From assembly GCA_946538835.1 (NCBI GenBank), contig CAMNGZ010000004.1:1-37566 (forward strand): 37,566 nucleotides of DNA. Reading direction: 5' to 3'. Positions 37,537 through 37,566 of the stretch are shown in pieces. A program made the position numbers and the translations under genes. The notes beneath the pieces are model-generated. The model was not told where the DNA came from, made no database searches, and saw only the letters and a program-made list of their open reading frames with translations. How positions within the stretch are numbered: position 1 is the first letter of the stretch; every line of letters starts with the position of its first letter. The DNA comes from an uncultured Clostridium sp. (lineage in GTDB: Bacteria > Bacillota_I > Bacilli_A > Acholeplasmatales > Anaeroplasmataceae).

Positions 37537-37566
37537 ATTTGCGTAAAATGTCGAAAAATGTTATAA

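Noticed and set aside
1-37566. CRISPR arrays, tRNA/rRNA genes, transposons or prophage
   Set aside because: No regularly spaced direct repeats, no cloverleaf or rRNA sequence recognised in the short intergenic gaps, no transposase, integrase or phage structural ORFs.

Overview
AT-rich (roughly 30% GC by eye) window of a bacterial chromosome, densely coding and almost entirely + strand. It is dominated by Firmicutes/Bacilli-type housekeeping genes: hpf, secA, prfB, yitT-like, recX-like, a membrane MutS-like ATPase, a soluble FtsK/SftA-type translocase, lepB, rbgA, rnhB, topA, ftsY-ylxM-ffh, a U32 peptidase pair, greA, yqeG-yqeH, a yqeK-rsfS fusion, two fused ABC transporters, an HD-GYP protein, a PAP2 phosphatase, a DUF6273-like protein and a BspA-like LRR protein. 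The genetic code is standard: UGA is used as a stop at ylxM and yqeG, and prfB is present. I see no rRNA, tRNA, CRISPR array, transposase or phage module. No clearly new multi-gene system is evident. The best leads are: (1) a YqeK-RsfS fusion ORF with an in-frame GGAGG Shine-Dalgarno and ATG exactly at the RsfS boundary, suggesting dual products; (2) a TM-less FtsK paired with an adjacent single-TM unknown protein with similar Lys-rich aromatic termini; (3) an HD-GYP protein whose N-terminal half looks like a degenerate second HD domain; (4) a CcpA/LacI-type operator sitting exactly in a promoter spacer; (5) a tandemly duplicated lipoprotein pair interrupting hpf-secA-prfB; and (6) a polytopic membrane MutS-like ATPase. 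All product calls come from reading motifs; no database search was run.
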